A stretch of DNA of 64,000 nucleotides from contig NC_135244.1 of the NCBI RefSeq assembly GCF_947623445.1, positions 16,988,860 through 17,052,859 on the forward strand, read 5' to 3'. The notes beneath the pieces are model-generated. The model saw nothing but the letters and a program-made list of their open reading frames with translations, had not been told where the DNA came from and ran no database searches. Position 1 is the first letter of the stretch. Every line of letters starts with the position of its first letter. This DNA is from Clavelina lepadiformis (Eukaryota; Chordata; Ascidiacea; Aplousobranchia; Clavelinidae). The translations under genes were made by a program, and so were the position numbers. Of this stretch, positions 35,082-55,097 are shown piece after piece.

Positions 35082-35924
35082 CAGACATGAGCACACTACG
35101 GCCCGCGGGCCAAATCCAGCCCGTTGTGTCTTTTAATCTGGCCCGCCAGATGTTGGTATAAATTAGAGCATCGAAACAATTCATTTTTCTTCTTCATTCT
35201 CGTATACAGTTGACTCCACAAGACAACTGGAATCCAAACACAATCAATCTGTCTTGGTTTATGGTTTCGTGACAGCTAAGAATTGTGTAATATTTGTTTG
35301 GGAGTTTTCAAGCGCATACGATCTGTTTCCTTTGGATCAAACTAGCCTAGCAAGGTTACAAAACTCAAAAAAAGTTGATTTATAGAAGAACTCTTGTGGT
35401 AAAATTGTGCAAAATGTTTGATCTTCGAACCTAAAAAAGAGCTCGTCTAAATTAATACAGAATAATTTCTTTCAACACGAGTACGTCAAAGAAGCGAAAA
35501 GTCGACAGTGAGCGCAGAGTGTTCAAAGCGAAGTGGACAACTAACTATTTTTATTTTGGTGTTGTTTAGCTCCACATATAGTTGTGAACAGACGCTCAGC
35601 CTGATGAACATCGACAAATCTAGTCACAAATCTCAATTAACTGATGCACACCTCAGATCTGTTCTGAGAATTGCCACAAGCAAGCTAACACCAAATTTTG
35701 ATGTTTTCGCAAAAAAAGTTCCTAAAAATATCATTCATGCTGGAATTAAATCCAATTTTCATGCAAGTTTTGTTGTTTTTACAGTTTTTGAATGTAAATT
35801 ATTATTGAAAAATTAGGTCATAAAACTAGTGTAAACAGTCTTTGTCGAGTATATATTCGCATGGCCCGCCTGGAAAATTTTGAGAAATTTTTGGCCCCTG
35901 AGTCAAAAAGTTTGCCCAACTCTG
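35082..35924 (+). mobile_element. 843-bp deleted hAT element inside the LINE
   Basis: The 5' end CAGACATGAGCACACTACGG and the 3' end TTTGCCCAACTCTG are degenerate inverted ends, with flanks TTCTAAAG (35074-35081) and TTCTAAAC (35925-35932). The frame 35508-35816 keeps the hATC dimerisation end (STYSCEQTLSLMNI, TDAHLRSVLRIA) of a Buster-type transposase. The rest of the gene is deleted. Confidence 0.87.
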
Positions 35925-36521
35925 TTCTAAACATATCTCAAATCTGTCAACTACAGACAGGTAAATTCATGCATTATAACTATTACACAAATCTTCTTCC
36001 CCAAATATTTTATGATTATTTCAGCAAAATGCAGACAGTACATAAATACAATATTAGATGATCACAGGACAACTTATTCTTGCCCCGAACCAAAACAGTA
36101 AAAGATAAAAAAAAGGTTAATACTTCGAGGACCTAATTTTGGAATAAATTATCAAACAATATAAAAAAATTAAGTCTCATAAATATTTCTCATATCAATT
36201 AAGAAGGGGACTTTAGGGAAGTGCTGTTCAGATAACTGTGAATAAGACGATAGATGTATAGTTGTTGATTTGTGTTGCATCATATTGTTGTTGATTTTTT
36301 CTTGTTCTGCTGTTGGTTCTGTAGTGTGTCTCTGAATTTTTTTGCAATGTTGTTTTAATTAATTGAGTTTCAGTTTTTTCTATCCGTTTTAATTGTTTTG
36401 TATGCAATAGAATCTGGTGCAGATGACCTCGGTGACCGTGAGGTCTTTTCGCTTCCCCACACCAATCAATTATGTTGGAATTATGTTATGATACTTTTTA
36501 GTTTGTTTTGAATGGTGAAAT

Positions 36522-36524
<3 letters not shown>

Positions 36525-36564
<40 letters not shown>
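36525..36564. repeat. (CT)n microsatellite
   Basis: About 20 CT dinucleotides with one interruption, placed exactly at the 3' end of the LINE relic. It may be an expanded LINE tail. Confidence 0.9.
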
Positions 36565-37464
36565 GTATATGGGTCGGCTATCGTTGTAGGTGGTACTGTG
36601 GTACAACCAACTTTATGTCATTGGTATAGGATTAGGTTAATGACTTAAACCTCTGCCAGTGCTGATTCCCAAATTAAATTTTAATTAAGTTTATTTTATA
36701 AATTTCAAAATTTTTGCTGAGCTCTTTTGAAAAAATGATCTAGTATACAAGTGCACAACCAGATGACATCATAATTTGAGAAGCTGGGGTCTAGTACATA
36801 CAAAGGCATCCTGTGGTTGTGCACTTGTATACTAGTCCTAAAAACATGACTATAGGTCATAGCTATGAGATTAATACATAAAATACAACAAAAGAATTTT
36901 GGCAAGTGTTTTCATGTGAAACCTGAAACCCGGGACATCAGTGGTGATGACCATTGCGAAGTTTAACTTTTAAGAAGACTTCCTACAGGCAGATAAAAAA
37001 GTTTGTGGTATCATAAGTGGCCCCAGTAGTAACTTTATGCTTAGTTTTAACCCACGGTGGAAAGTGTGTTACCTGCATGCACAAGGTTCATCAACAAACA
37101 CAACTTTTTATCTTCATGTTGATTTATAATAAATAAACAATGAAACACTGGTTGCTTGTATGCCAATTTATTAAAAATAAACTAAGAATTCAGTTCAAGC
37201 AATCTTGCCAAAACTTGTATCTTTGTGCACTTGAGTTGTCGTCAGAAACTGCCATACTTTCCAGTTGTGGTTATCTAATTTAGTGGGTCTTCATTTTTAT
37301 GTCACAGTAAAAAGCAGTTAAAATAGTAAAAAGTACTGAACTATTTGGCCTATGTATTGCAGATAGCTTAACTCTTAATCTTCAAATAGGCCTATTGTCT
37401 CGTTTGCTCAACGTTATTATATTCTATTGGCATGAACACTGTGATAATTTCATGACTAGATAAA
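36565..37464. other. Region upstream of the anoctamin gene
   Basis: It contains a long hairpin-forming inverted repeat (36740-36835) and otherwise AT-rich sequence. The anoctamin promoter and 5' UTR should lie here. I see no convincing TATA box. Confidence 0.45.
36740..36835. repeat. Perfect 22-bp inverted repeat with 52-bp spacer
   Basis: Arms 36740-36761 and 36814-36835 are exact reverse complements, beginning CTAGTATACAAG and ending CTTGTATACTAG, so a transcript would form a 22-bp perfect stem. It could be a small MITE, a pre-miRNA-like hairpin or a chance remnant of an inverted duplication. Confidence 0.9.
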
Positions 37465-40400
37465 ATGAGCAAGTGGGAAAAATTAAAAGTTTTCAGTAAA
37501 AATGGATCTAGTGAAGAGATGCAACCAATACTAAACGAAACTTCTCTTGAGGTGATTTATTGTAGCATTAGGTTTGATGATAATCCTATGATATTTTTTG
37601 ACAGCATTCGTGTGTTTTTCATTACTACAAGTGCTAATTGTAGAAAAAACATCTTTAAATGCAATAGATGTTCCTGGTTTCGTTGTCTTTTCTAAGATTT
37701 GCAAATAATTCAACTTGTTTCCTCAAGCTAGAATGTTTGTATCACTCCTATCAGTAGGCTCCTATCCTATCAATTTACTCAGTAAGCTAATTATTATTAG
37801 TTTTACTACTTTTGTCTAAAGGTTGAGTCGGGCTCTTCAGTTTCTGTCAACATATCACCAGATTCTTCAAGTAAAGTAAAAAAATTTGGAAGCTTTGACG
37901 ATATGGACAAACTTAAGTATGATCAACAAAAAATTAGAAATTGCTTTGACGATGGAGTGACCAAAATAGGTAGGACTAAGATGTCGATGGCCTCAACTTT
38001 AATTGTACCGATTAAACCTATGTTAATACAACTTTTCAGCAATATTTTCCACTTTTGTGGAAATTTCAGTAAAGGCGTGGCCCTGCAATTTTACTTGTAT
38101 AATCTTTTTGATGACACTTTTCATGATTACAGCATAATGTATATTATGTGTAATATGTAATTCAAAGGTATTTGATATTGTTTATCAGTGTGTGACGACT
38201 ATTCATATCTTTGAAGTTCATCAATGTGTCTATCACTTTTTTGTTTTCAATTCTGTGTTTGGTGCATTAAACAGTTTTACTTGCTTTCTTAGATTTTGTG
38301 ATTGTATATGAGGAACAACACAAAGACTTGCTAAATGAAAGCGACCAGGGAAAGTCAGATGAAGAAAAAGCAAACAAGCAAAAGCAAAAAAACTGGGAAT
38401 ACCAGCATCAAAAATGGAGGAATAAATTTATTAAAAATTTGCGCCGTGAAGGAATGTTAATTGAAATAGTGAGAATCTATCATTAATATATATTATAACT
38501 CTAAATAAACATTTACCAGGGTACATTCTGCAAAATTTTACAGAACTTATTGTTTTTATTCTGTGTTATTATTGGCAAATTAATGCATATCTGTGACTGC
38601 TGAATGTAGTTTGCGTTTTATGTTTTAACATAGGATAAGAACTCTGGTGAAGAGACAACTGTGTATTATTTCAAATTGAGTTGTTCTTGGGATTTGCTTG
38701 TCTATTATGCCGAACATTTAAACCTCAGGGCGCCTTTACAAGTATGTTGATTCGTTAGATTGCACTGCAATAAGTGCCTTTGTTCTTCAAATATGTCTTG
38801 TGCCAGGCCATGTATATGTATAATATAGTACTAGCTGCTGGTATATGAATAACTATAAAGATTAAATTTAGTAGAATGTTTAATTGTACTGTGCTAATAT
38901 CGGGTGATTGGTATCCTAAGTATAGTAAAATTTTTCTTAAATTATACAGTAAAGAAAGTAACCTTAGATTTTCTGATTATTTTTTATTGCTGCTTTCCAA
39001 GCTGAGAGAATACAAGCAGCATGTGTGGTCCAGTCGAATATTGAAAAAACTTAAGATTCCAAACTGCATGGACCAAGACGTTCCCAACCCACCAAGCCTC
39101 TACTTCACTTGTACATTTAAAAATTCAAAGTTACAGAAGTGAGTGAGCTTGTTACTGCAACCAATTACTATGGTTATTTTTAATTTCATATCTTGCCTTT
39201 TAAACTGATGTTATTTGATAGTTTTTTAGGCAGCAGTGACCATGAAACATATTTCTCAAATACTGAACGTGCACGAATTGCTTGGGAGATATTACAAAAC
39301 ACTGTGTATGGGAAGAAAAAACGAGCAGAGTTAGGTATGTTGTTGTAAAAATGCTTTTTGTTGTGTTGTATTTCCATGTTCTTGCACATAAACTTTTTCA
39401 ATGTGTGTAACTGTAACAGGAATCGAACGGCTTCTGTCAGAAAACGTCTTTTCTGCAGCATTTCCACTGCATGACGGAGATTTTAAAATCACAGACCCTG
39501 TGCAGGATGTGGTAAGTAGGCTGTGCATCCTGTTTCTAATTTGGCAAACTTTTATGTAGGCTTGTCAAACACCAACGCAAGTTTTGATTTCAGTGTATAC
39601 GTTGCATGAAATTACTATATAATAACTGTTTCCATTAAATTTCCAAACAAAGATACAGTGAGTAACATAACACGTAATGCAAACAACACAACAAAACAAT
39701 TTCTCAATACCATATGTCAATAGCTCATTTCTGTACCAGACTTCCTTTCACTTGCATATGTTTCCTGCGTTAGGTTATGTCATAGTCATTTGCTGCTACC
39801 ACAGCTGTTATTAACAATGACTGTTGAAACTGAATAACATGTATTTCCTCTAGATATGCTGATGTTGCTGCATATGTTTTGCAAATATTAATGCTTTTTA
39901 TGAGAGCAGAGCTTTAGTAAAATAGTATGTACTTTTAATTTTATCATAGCTTCAGTTTGTTTGCTTCAGGACCCCACCCTGTTAAATCTTCGTCAGGTTT
40001 TACGCAAGTACTGGGCACGATGGGGGGTGTGGTACAAGTATCAACCCCTCGACCATATTCGCAGTTATTTTGGAGAAAAGATTGGAATCTATTTTGCCTG
40101 GCTAGGTATTTCAATGTTTCACCCCCATTGCATATTCGCCTATATACTGGAAATTAACAACAATGTATATTTTCCTTGTATGCAATGATACTACACAAGT
40201 TATCTTTTGTGCAAATTGCTTATATTTGTTTAACTTTACCAAAATTATAATAAAATCGATGTTGAATTAATTGTGCTATTTTTGTAGGTTTCTATACATC
40301 CTGGCTGCTCCCTGTGTCTATTTTGGGCCTTATTGTGTTTATAGTTGGTGCAGCGCTAATCGAAACAAACACTCCTGCGTAAGTCCTTCTTTGAAGCAAC

Positions 40401-43400
40401 AATCTTAAGTAGATGTACTTCAACTTCATACCATGTACTGGTACACATGCACACAACGAATGCATGTGGTTGTGTGTTTGGGGCTTCTGCTCTTTTATGC
40501 TTACTACTTTATCTTGGAAACATAATGGTATTTGTTGCAGAAACGAAGTGTGTAGTAGTGGAAAAAAATTTGTGATGTGTCCTCGGTGCGACGGTTGCAG
40601 GATGTGGTATCTAAGCAGTACTTGTTTGATGACTAAGCTTGCCTATCTCTTTGACAATGGAGGAACTGTCTTCTTTGCTGTTGTAATGTCATTTTGGGGT
40701 AAGGTAGATTTTTATGTGAAGTTTTCTTTTGGTTAGTATTTTGAAAAATTTTGACCATTTTGTTAAGTTTATTACGTTATAGCAGGGTCACTGTTGTGGA
40801 AGGTATAATTATTATTGAACTTTTTTGTTTAAGATGTTATCTTGTTACAGACACTTTAAATTATTTATGGTGGTAACTATACATAGTGATTAGGCCATGT
40901 TTTTTTGCTTACAAGCTTACAAAAGGAGAGAACCTGTTTCATGTGGCATTAATTACCTGCACTACGAACATATAGAATTGTAGCCTTAACCATTTATATA
41001 AGCAGTTTTAAACTGCCGGTACTGCATAAACATCCATAACTAACTATGCTTCATCTAGCTCAGTGGTCGGCAAATTGTGGACCTTTTAGCAATTTTTAGT
41101 GGGCCGCGAGCTATTTATTATTATTTCAGTTTTATCATGTAGTTGTGGGCCGCGTGATAGCCCTACATTCATTGTACTGTATTTTAAAAGCCCCAAAAAG
41201 TGATACCAATGGTAATTATAGTACATCTGTCTTGCAGTTTTGGCAGGAGCTTTATCACAAACAATTTCCATATTTGAAAAAAGAAATTCCTTTAAAAAAA
41301 TGAAATTTTTGCCTGTCGTCTTTGGTAGTGCGATAATCTGAGAAAGTACCAAAGTATTAGTAGCAAGCTATTGCGTTGTACAAGCGATTGGTGTTTTTGT
41401 TGAACAATTAAATTTTTCGTTTTGTCGTAGTGGTTTCACGTAGTGGGCCTTCAATAGCTCTAGAAATTTTGGGCCGCGATAAAAAACGTTTGCCAACCAC
41501 TGATCTAGATCATTCATATTTTGTTGTACATAGTGATTTTTGTAAGAAACATCTCTATGCCCAGGAGTGTTTTTTTGTCTTTCATGAAATGTATTCTTTC
41601 TATAAATCTATTTATCTATTCTATTTCTATCCTTTCTATAATCGTGTTAATTTCATGTCCATGAAATTTTAATGAACTATTAAATTGAAAGCTTGTAGAA
41701 ACTGCTTTTGTTACGCTGTGCTTACGACAGACATAAATTATTCATAGCTTGATGAGTAACTGTTGTCAACCGGATTACATGTATTTTTTGTTGTATTTTG
41801 CTACAGTTCAGATCATAACACAACCACATAAACCTGCATGGTCTTGAAACAATCTTTTTGTTATAAATGAGCATGAAAAAATAAAGCAAAATAGTTGATG
41901 GAACAGCAACTGATTTTCATATCCCATTAGGTTTCTTACCCGTTAGATTTTTGAATGTTAAGTATAAGAATCTTAATTTTTTCATTGGTATCAAAACTGT
42001 TAAAAATTTTGGAATCATCACATCTCATCATTTAGCATTTCCGTAGTTGTCTTGTTCTGATAAAACAAATAAATTTTTAGGATGATTAAAGTAAGTAAAT
42101 TATGCAAAATTAATACGGTAAATAAATTTTCCCAATTATCAAACCTTGAAACCGTAGGATAAACTGAATAGATTTTTAAATAGTGTGAGGTTCCTCATCA
42201 AAATTAATTTTTTCAGCCGTATTTTTCTTGGAGTTCTGGAAGAGGAAGAATGCTCAATTAGCTCATCACTGGGAGGTTATGGACTTCGAGGCGGAGGAGG
42301 AGCGGCCACGACCCGAGTACAATGCTCGTGCTCCAACGATGGCGTTAAATCCTGTTACTGGAGTAATGGAGCCACATTTCCCACCTGGTCAGAGATTAAG
42401 AAGGATTTTCACTGGATTTACAATTCTAATAATAATGGTAGGTTAACTAATAATTAATCAGTGGTGTATTGGAAGGATACCAATGTCGTCACACATATTT
42501 TTATGGTGTGTTGTTTTTAACTTTTTTATAATTGTGTAATGAATTAAGAGTTTAAAAACTGAGCTTGTCATCAAAAGAAAATTGTATCATTGAAATAGAG
42601 TATCCTAAACTTTAAAAATATAAATGTAAAAGTATCTAGAAGCAAACAACTCCTACCAATTTTTCAATGTATTATTAACTGTTGATAATAATTAATCTAT
42701 GAAATTAAAGAAAGGTGCAGATAAATGATTGGTACTTTTATGAATATCAAACAAGTTTCATGAACGGTATTTATTTATTTGGCAGTTGGGCGTAGTCATT
42801 ATATTCGTGCTCTCTGTGATAGTCTATAAAGCTATCATTGGTCTAGTTATGATTGAAAGCAAAGACAAGTTAGTTCAAGGACAGGTTTGTTCTCTGATTC
42901 CATTGGTATAAAATGCAAACAGTTTTTGTTCCATTACATTTTCTTTGTTAGGTGACTATAAATTTTCTTTTTCGATGCTTACGGTTTTACAGATTTTTTG
43001 GCTAATTTTCTCTAAATAATGCATGTTATTGATTTCAATGAGTAATAATCCTTTGAATTTCGTTATTAGACTTATAGATTACACATTTTATAGGAGTGCA
43101 TTCTGATCATTGATTTATCCTAAATGCCAAGAATAAAACCTTAAAAATTTTTAATTTGATGTTTAGGCCAGTAACCTGAGAACATTTTCTGGTGCAGTAA
43201 TTAATCTTATATTGATTATGTTGATGGCAAATATCTACACAGTTGTTGCTGAAATTCTTACAAAATGGGGTTAGTGTTGTCTTTCATGTAACAACACTTC
43301 GTACATAATACATTTTTCGCGGCACCATTGTCCCACCTATGTGACACTGTTCAATGGTTAAGATAATTTTGTATGCAGATAATGTTGTTGTATTTTTAGG

Positions 43401-46269
43401 CTATACAAAGTTTTTATTAAATGTTGTCTAACTTAGAAATGCATCGAACTCAAACCCAGTATGAAGACTCTCTGACTTTTAAGGTTTTTGTCTTCCAGTT
43501 TGTCAACTATTACTCGTCTATATTCTACATTGCCTTCTTCAAAGGAAAGTAAGCTAAAGATTCCGCTTCACTCATCACTTTAGTCTAAAGTTAAAGCATC
43601 TGTTAAGTTAAACACTTTAACAACAGGTTTGTCGGCTATCCTGGACATTATGATACCACGTTTGGAATTCGTAATGACGGTTGTGGAAGTGGCGGGTGTT
43701 TGATTGAGCTTGCTCAACAATTGCTTGTTATTATGGTTGGAAAGCAAGCCATAAACAATATAGAAGAACTGGTTGTACCGTAAGTGATGGTGATGCCGTA
43801 CTAGAGCATCTGCTACTACAGTACCACTGTTAATACGAGGCTTGATAAAGAAAAAACATATTCGATAATTGTCTGAAATAATTTTCAAGAATTGTTTAAA
43901 AAGGAACATTTTTTTATGAAAACTTTTTATGTGTTCCCAAAGCTGGCTGAAGAAAAAGTGGCAAAAGAGGAAGATGAAAAGAGTGTTTTTGTCTGATGGA
44001 CAGCAAAATCTAACTAAACCATGGGAAATTGAATACCATGAACTTGTGGAATTTCAAGGACTTTTTCATGAATATTTGGAAATGGGTGTGACACTGATTT
44101 TTTTGCAGATGATAGTTTTAAGTGATAACTCAAATTTGAAGGTTTGTGGTCAACTATTTTCCTATGTCCCAAATTTGATTTACTTTTTGGCTAGTTCTGC
44201 AGTTTGGCTTCATCACAATTTTCGTTGCTGCATTCCCAATCGCCCCACTGTTTGCTCTATTAAACAATTGGATTGAGATCCGTTTAGACGCTCGTAAGAT
44301 GGTTTGTGAGACAAGACGTCCCATAGCAGAACGGGCACAAGACATTGGTGTTTGGTATGAAATTCTCGACGCCCTTGTGCAGATAGCAGTGGTAACAAAT
44401 GTGAGTTGTGATAAGACCTCGTGCCACGTAAATTGGAATTTTTTAACAGTGTGCTATAAATTAAGATGAAAAATGGTATTCTGTGTAAAAAAAAACTGGG
44501 CAAATAGTTAAATTAGTTGGATGTGAGTTAAATCAAATTTCATTGAACACTTGTATATTTTTCAGGCTTTTCTCATCGCATTCACGTCTCAATTTATTCC
44601 AAGGCTTTTTTATGAATATAGAGTTGGCAATGACACTTTAAACGGTTTTACAAACTTCTCACTTTCGTATGCACCAAATAATACCGGTTAGTTGGAGTTG
44701 TTAGGTTCATTTGGCTTAGTTGCCAATCGTATTTTGATATTACGACTAGTCCTATTTGAAGGCACATTTCTGTAGTCTTAAATTTATTTTTCAGAGTTTA
44801 AATCATGCCGATATTATGCGCATAGGACTGTTGATGGTCAATATACCCAGTACTACTATGAGTTGCTGGTTTGCAAACTTGCCTTTGTGATTGTGTTTGA
44901 GGTGGAGAATAGATCGTAATCAAATTAAAATTTAAATACTATTGGAACTATTTTTAGAGTTATTTTGAACAGAAATAACTTATTTATTAAAGAATTTAGA
45001 AAGAATATATTTTATTGAATAAATTTAAGAAAGTTAATTTACCTTTACTGCAATATTAGTGTACTTCTCTATACAGCACGTAGTTTTCTTCATAAGTCGA
45101 ATGATTGATTGGAGTGTGCCAGATATTCCTGAAAGTTTGATGGTAAAAGTAAAACGAGAACGTTACCTCGCTAAGCAAGCTCTCACTGACAACATTGATA
45201 CCTCTATGGTAAGTTCCTGTATGCACAAACAATTTTACAGCGAAATTCTTTCTTATAAATTGTTATCATGATAGTAGCAGCAGCCAATTTGAATTAGCAT
45301 ATGTGCAATGACTAATGAATGCAAAAGGAAGTTTACATTTTACTTTGTTTTGCTTGCTTTGAGAAATTGGATCTGAATGAAACATTGATCAGAATAGAAA
45401 AGTCTGTGATATTAATCAAGTCATTTTGCAATTATTATTTTGTGTTTTATTATTATGTAATTGCTTGAATTGTAATTTTCAACTTCAATGAATGAATATA
45501 TGCATGGTTAATTTAGCTTGGAGCAGGCCAACTCTAATCAACTTCTTTTTTCCTGGTATGTTATTAATTTAGTTCATTACTATCAAAGAAATTTATTTTA
45601 AAGAACTCTGATCTCTTTATTGGCTATTCAGTTAGAGTTAAACATCAATATCATTTAATAGCTTGCCTACACTATAGTAGGAAAGTGAAAAATTTCATAG
45701 GTGACTTTATCACTTTCTAGTACTTTGATTTTTCTTAGACTGAAGTATTTAAGTTGTACACTCACGACCCAACTGTAATTGTTCGTCACCATCCATCTTC
45801 ACAAGCCACATCATCGAAGAAACCACCTCTTCATCAAGATTCAAAAACTACGAGTGAGAATGTGGAAAGTAGTTCCTCCAATGTTTTAAATGTGATTCCG
45901 GAAGAGGATACCACACCATCCGACGACGTAGCTACACCCACAGATCAGCCTGCCGGACCATTGTCGAAAATGCATGAAGTCTACAGACCTTTTGAACTGT
46001 CTGACCAGTCTCACAATTCTGTTCAAGAAGAACCACATACAAGTAAAGAAACAACAGATACCGAGCAGACAACAACAGCACCCGCTTCTGAAGAGCTTGT
46101 TCCGAAATTGGAAGATGATACACCTTCGGATAAGCAACACTCGGTTCAGATTGTAACACAGCCCCAGTTTTTCAAACCTTCTGGGTCACCAAACAGCGAT
46201 GCCAAATTAGCCAGACGACAGCGGTTAGCTGTTCGAAGAAGCAAACAAAAGCGTGACCAGTCAAAGTAA
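37465..46269 (+). CDS. Anoctamin (TMEM16), ANO5/6-like
   Basis: Calcium-dependent membrane protein acting as phospholipid scramblase and/or ion channel. 21 exons: 37465-37551, 37822-37969, 38293-38468, 38634-38741, 39002-39138, 39222-39334, 39420-39511, 39970-40105, 40288-40378, 40541-40698, 42217-42437, 42786-42884, 43167-43269, 43437-43548, 43627-43779, 43943-44085, 44195-44400, 44566-44686, 44795-44901, 45077-45208, 45739-46269; 1057 aa. The cytosolic N-terminal domain includes [18 protein letters not shown]. Then come the ten-helix anoctamin domain with [50 protein letters not shown] and [14 protein letters not shown]; the E...D pair in the last and the Glu of CLIEL match calcium ligands of the family. 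[18 protein letters not shown] resembles ANO5/6. An unusually long, acidic Ser/Thr/Pro-rich tail of about 165 aa ends in a basic cluster. Gene and frame are intact. Confidence 0.95.
41061..41502. mobile_element. 442-bp hAT MITE in an anoctamin intron
   Basis: Inverted ends CAGTGGTCGGCAAA / TTTGCCAACCACTG are flanked by ATCTAGCT (41053-41060) and ATCTAGAT (41503-41510), an 8-bp duplication with one mismatch. It is non-coding, with GGGCCGCG words near both ends, and lies in intron 10 of the anoctamin gene. Confidence 0.9.
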
Positions 46270-46711
46270 AATCTTGGTTTTTAAGTGAGAATTAGTGGTT
46301 AATTGTACTTGCATTATTTTTCTGGTAAATTATTGTTACCTAATTTTTGTGCATAAAATATGTGCCTAGTTTTACCTTGGGTACAAATGTAGTATAACAG
46401 TACCTACAATTTTAGGAGATTCATCTGTTTTGCCCTTATTATGAGCGTTGTGCAGCACTATCATGAAACATATTACCTTGTCAAGCATTAAATATTATCA
46501 CCTCTGAAATCATTAATCGAACGCTGTGAAGCTGTCTTGTGCAATAGATGATCCAAATAGCAACCTATTACTTTTTTCGATCATTATGTGCAGTATGTGT
46601 ATGCTGTTTAAGTAACTAAGAGATTCTATCGTTGTTGCGACTTGCAAGCTCTATTTTTGCGTTATTGTCATCATACATAAGTACTACAAGACCATTTTGT
46701 CACCATTTACG

Positions 46712-46717
46712 AATAAA
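46712..46717 (+). terminator. Poly(A) signal, anoctamin
   Basis: AATAAA lies about 440 bp after the stop codon. The two genes around 46270-47017 converge, so this stretch holds both 3' UTRs; nothing else is seen there. Confidence 0.5.
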
Positions 46718-47017
46718 GACGAAGAAACGGAATTTCTTAGTGGTTCAAGAACTAATCTTACTCAGCTGTGAGGATCTTATGGATTGATGTAAGCAGTAAG
46801 CATGTTAATAATGTGCCCACCTCAGCAAAAGAAAGCATCATTTCGCAACAAGGTGTAATATCACAGTGAGTTGTGTACAGTACAGCTTTGACGTGATAGC
46901 TGGTGCAAGGAGTGGCACGCTTGCCTAAAGTTCAGTGTTATGGTTAACACAATCATGTAAGTGTTAAAAAATAACACATGCAGCTGGAAAAATTCATGAT
47001 AAAGAGCCATTCACTGC

Positions 47018-53956
<6,939 letters not shown>

Positions 53957-55097
53957 GATTCTTTGATAAGTAACCTACGTAGTACGTACTAGTACTCTCT
54001 ATTCTGCTTTTTTAATTCTGTTTAGATATTTTTAGTTTCCAGTATTCACTGGAAACGTCGGCAACTTTCGCTGCTAGGCCAAGGCTTTGTTTGTCTGTAG
54101 GCTATGCTGCACAATAGTCAACACTTGCGAGAGACACAGTAGTTTGGTTTCCATGGCCGCCACCTGATAATAGCGCCAAACAGCGGCAATATATGTAAAC
54201 ACAGCTTAACTTTTCGCAACAAATATAATACAGCTCCGGGTTAGCAAATTTTGCTAAATGTTTAGAATAATAAGATATTGAACAAATTTTCTTTCAATGA
54301 TATATTTCGAGCTATCAAACTTTGAAGTGTTCGTTATGGTTTAACAATTAATGTAAGATCAGCACATCAGAAAATTTATTCAATAAGGTAAAATCAACAT
54401 CATTTTTTCGCAGTACACATGAAGAAGCAAGCTTATGCATGCGAAAGCTCGTGTATAAAAATATAAATAAAGTTAACCTTCCGAGTGCCAAACTATATCC
54501 TGCTATTTATTTTACTTTAATATTTCGTTAACACGGTTCAAACAACATCAACATCAGAAAAGTAATCACTATTTTATGCGTTCTTGCACATTTCAATTGC
54601 AATTAAAATTTATAATGTTTTTGTGAATATTTTACCGTGCAGTTTGCTCACTGGGAAACAAGCTTTTGAGATATTAAAAATCGTTAAGTATAACAAACAA
54701 AACCACAAATTGTAGTGGACAATTACCACCTTATACACCTACATTAATTACTTGAGTTCAAAAAGTTTTGCAAAATGAGCCCCCGGAGGCAAATGTGACT
54801 TCAAAGCGTCACGATTAAGCCAACGCCGTCTTTATTACTACAGTATTAATTCATTGTTCACACGTACTAAAGTAAATTGTTATACTCAGCTAAGAAAGCA
54901 TGATGGAAGGAGAATATTTTACAGTAAGAATATTCCACAATCGAGTAGCATAGGAGGACTATACATTGAGCGTGTTTTTTCATACAAAGAGTAAAATTTC
55001 AGTAAGTTAAGATTAAGACAGAAAGTGGCCAAGGCATTTGGTCTGTTGAAATACGAAGTCTTTGTAGCAGTTCCTGGATTGATTTGGCGTTTAAAGT
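53957..55097. promoter_or_regulatory. Divergent intergenic region, WD40 gene / small membrane protein
   Basis: 1.1 kb between two genes transcribed away from each other, which must hold both promoters. AT-rich, with no clear TATA box and no coding potential. Promoter function is inferred from position. Confidence 0.45.

Larger units (their letters stand above)
34520..36523 (+). mobile_element. LINE (non-LTR retrotransposon) 3' relic
   Basis: Reverse-transcriptase C-terminal motifs: STKIKYLGIILDEQFKWNY, KKFSRICGVLYKIRQF and, after an insertion, YSALQYGIMAWGSA with HNKIVRLINN. After a second insertion come INLLPQIFYDYFSKM, HKYNIR and LSNNIKKLSL, the usual end of jockey/CR1-group ORF2. It is 5' truncated, has several stops, and ends at a CT microsatellite. 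Two hAT-type elements (34720-34916, 35082-35924) split it. Confidence 0.82.

Noticed and set aside
35508-35816. 102-aa open frame as an independent gene
   Set aside because: It is the hATC end of a deleted hAT element with its own flanking duplication.
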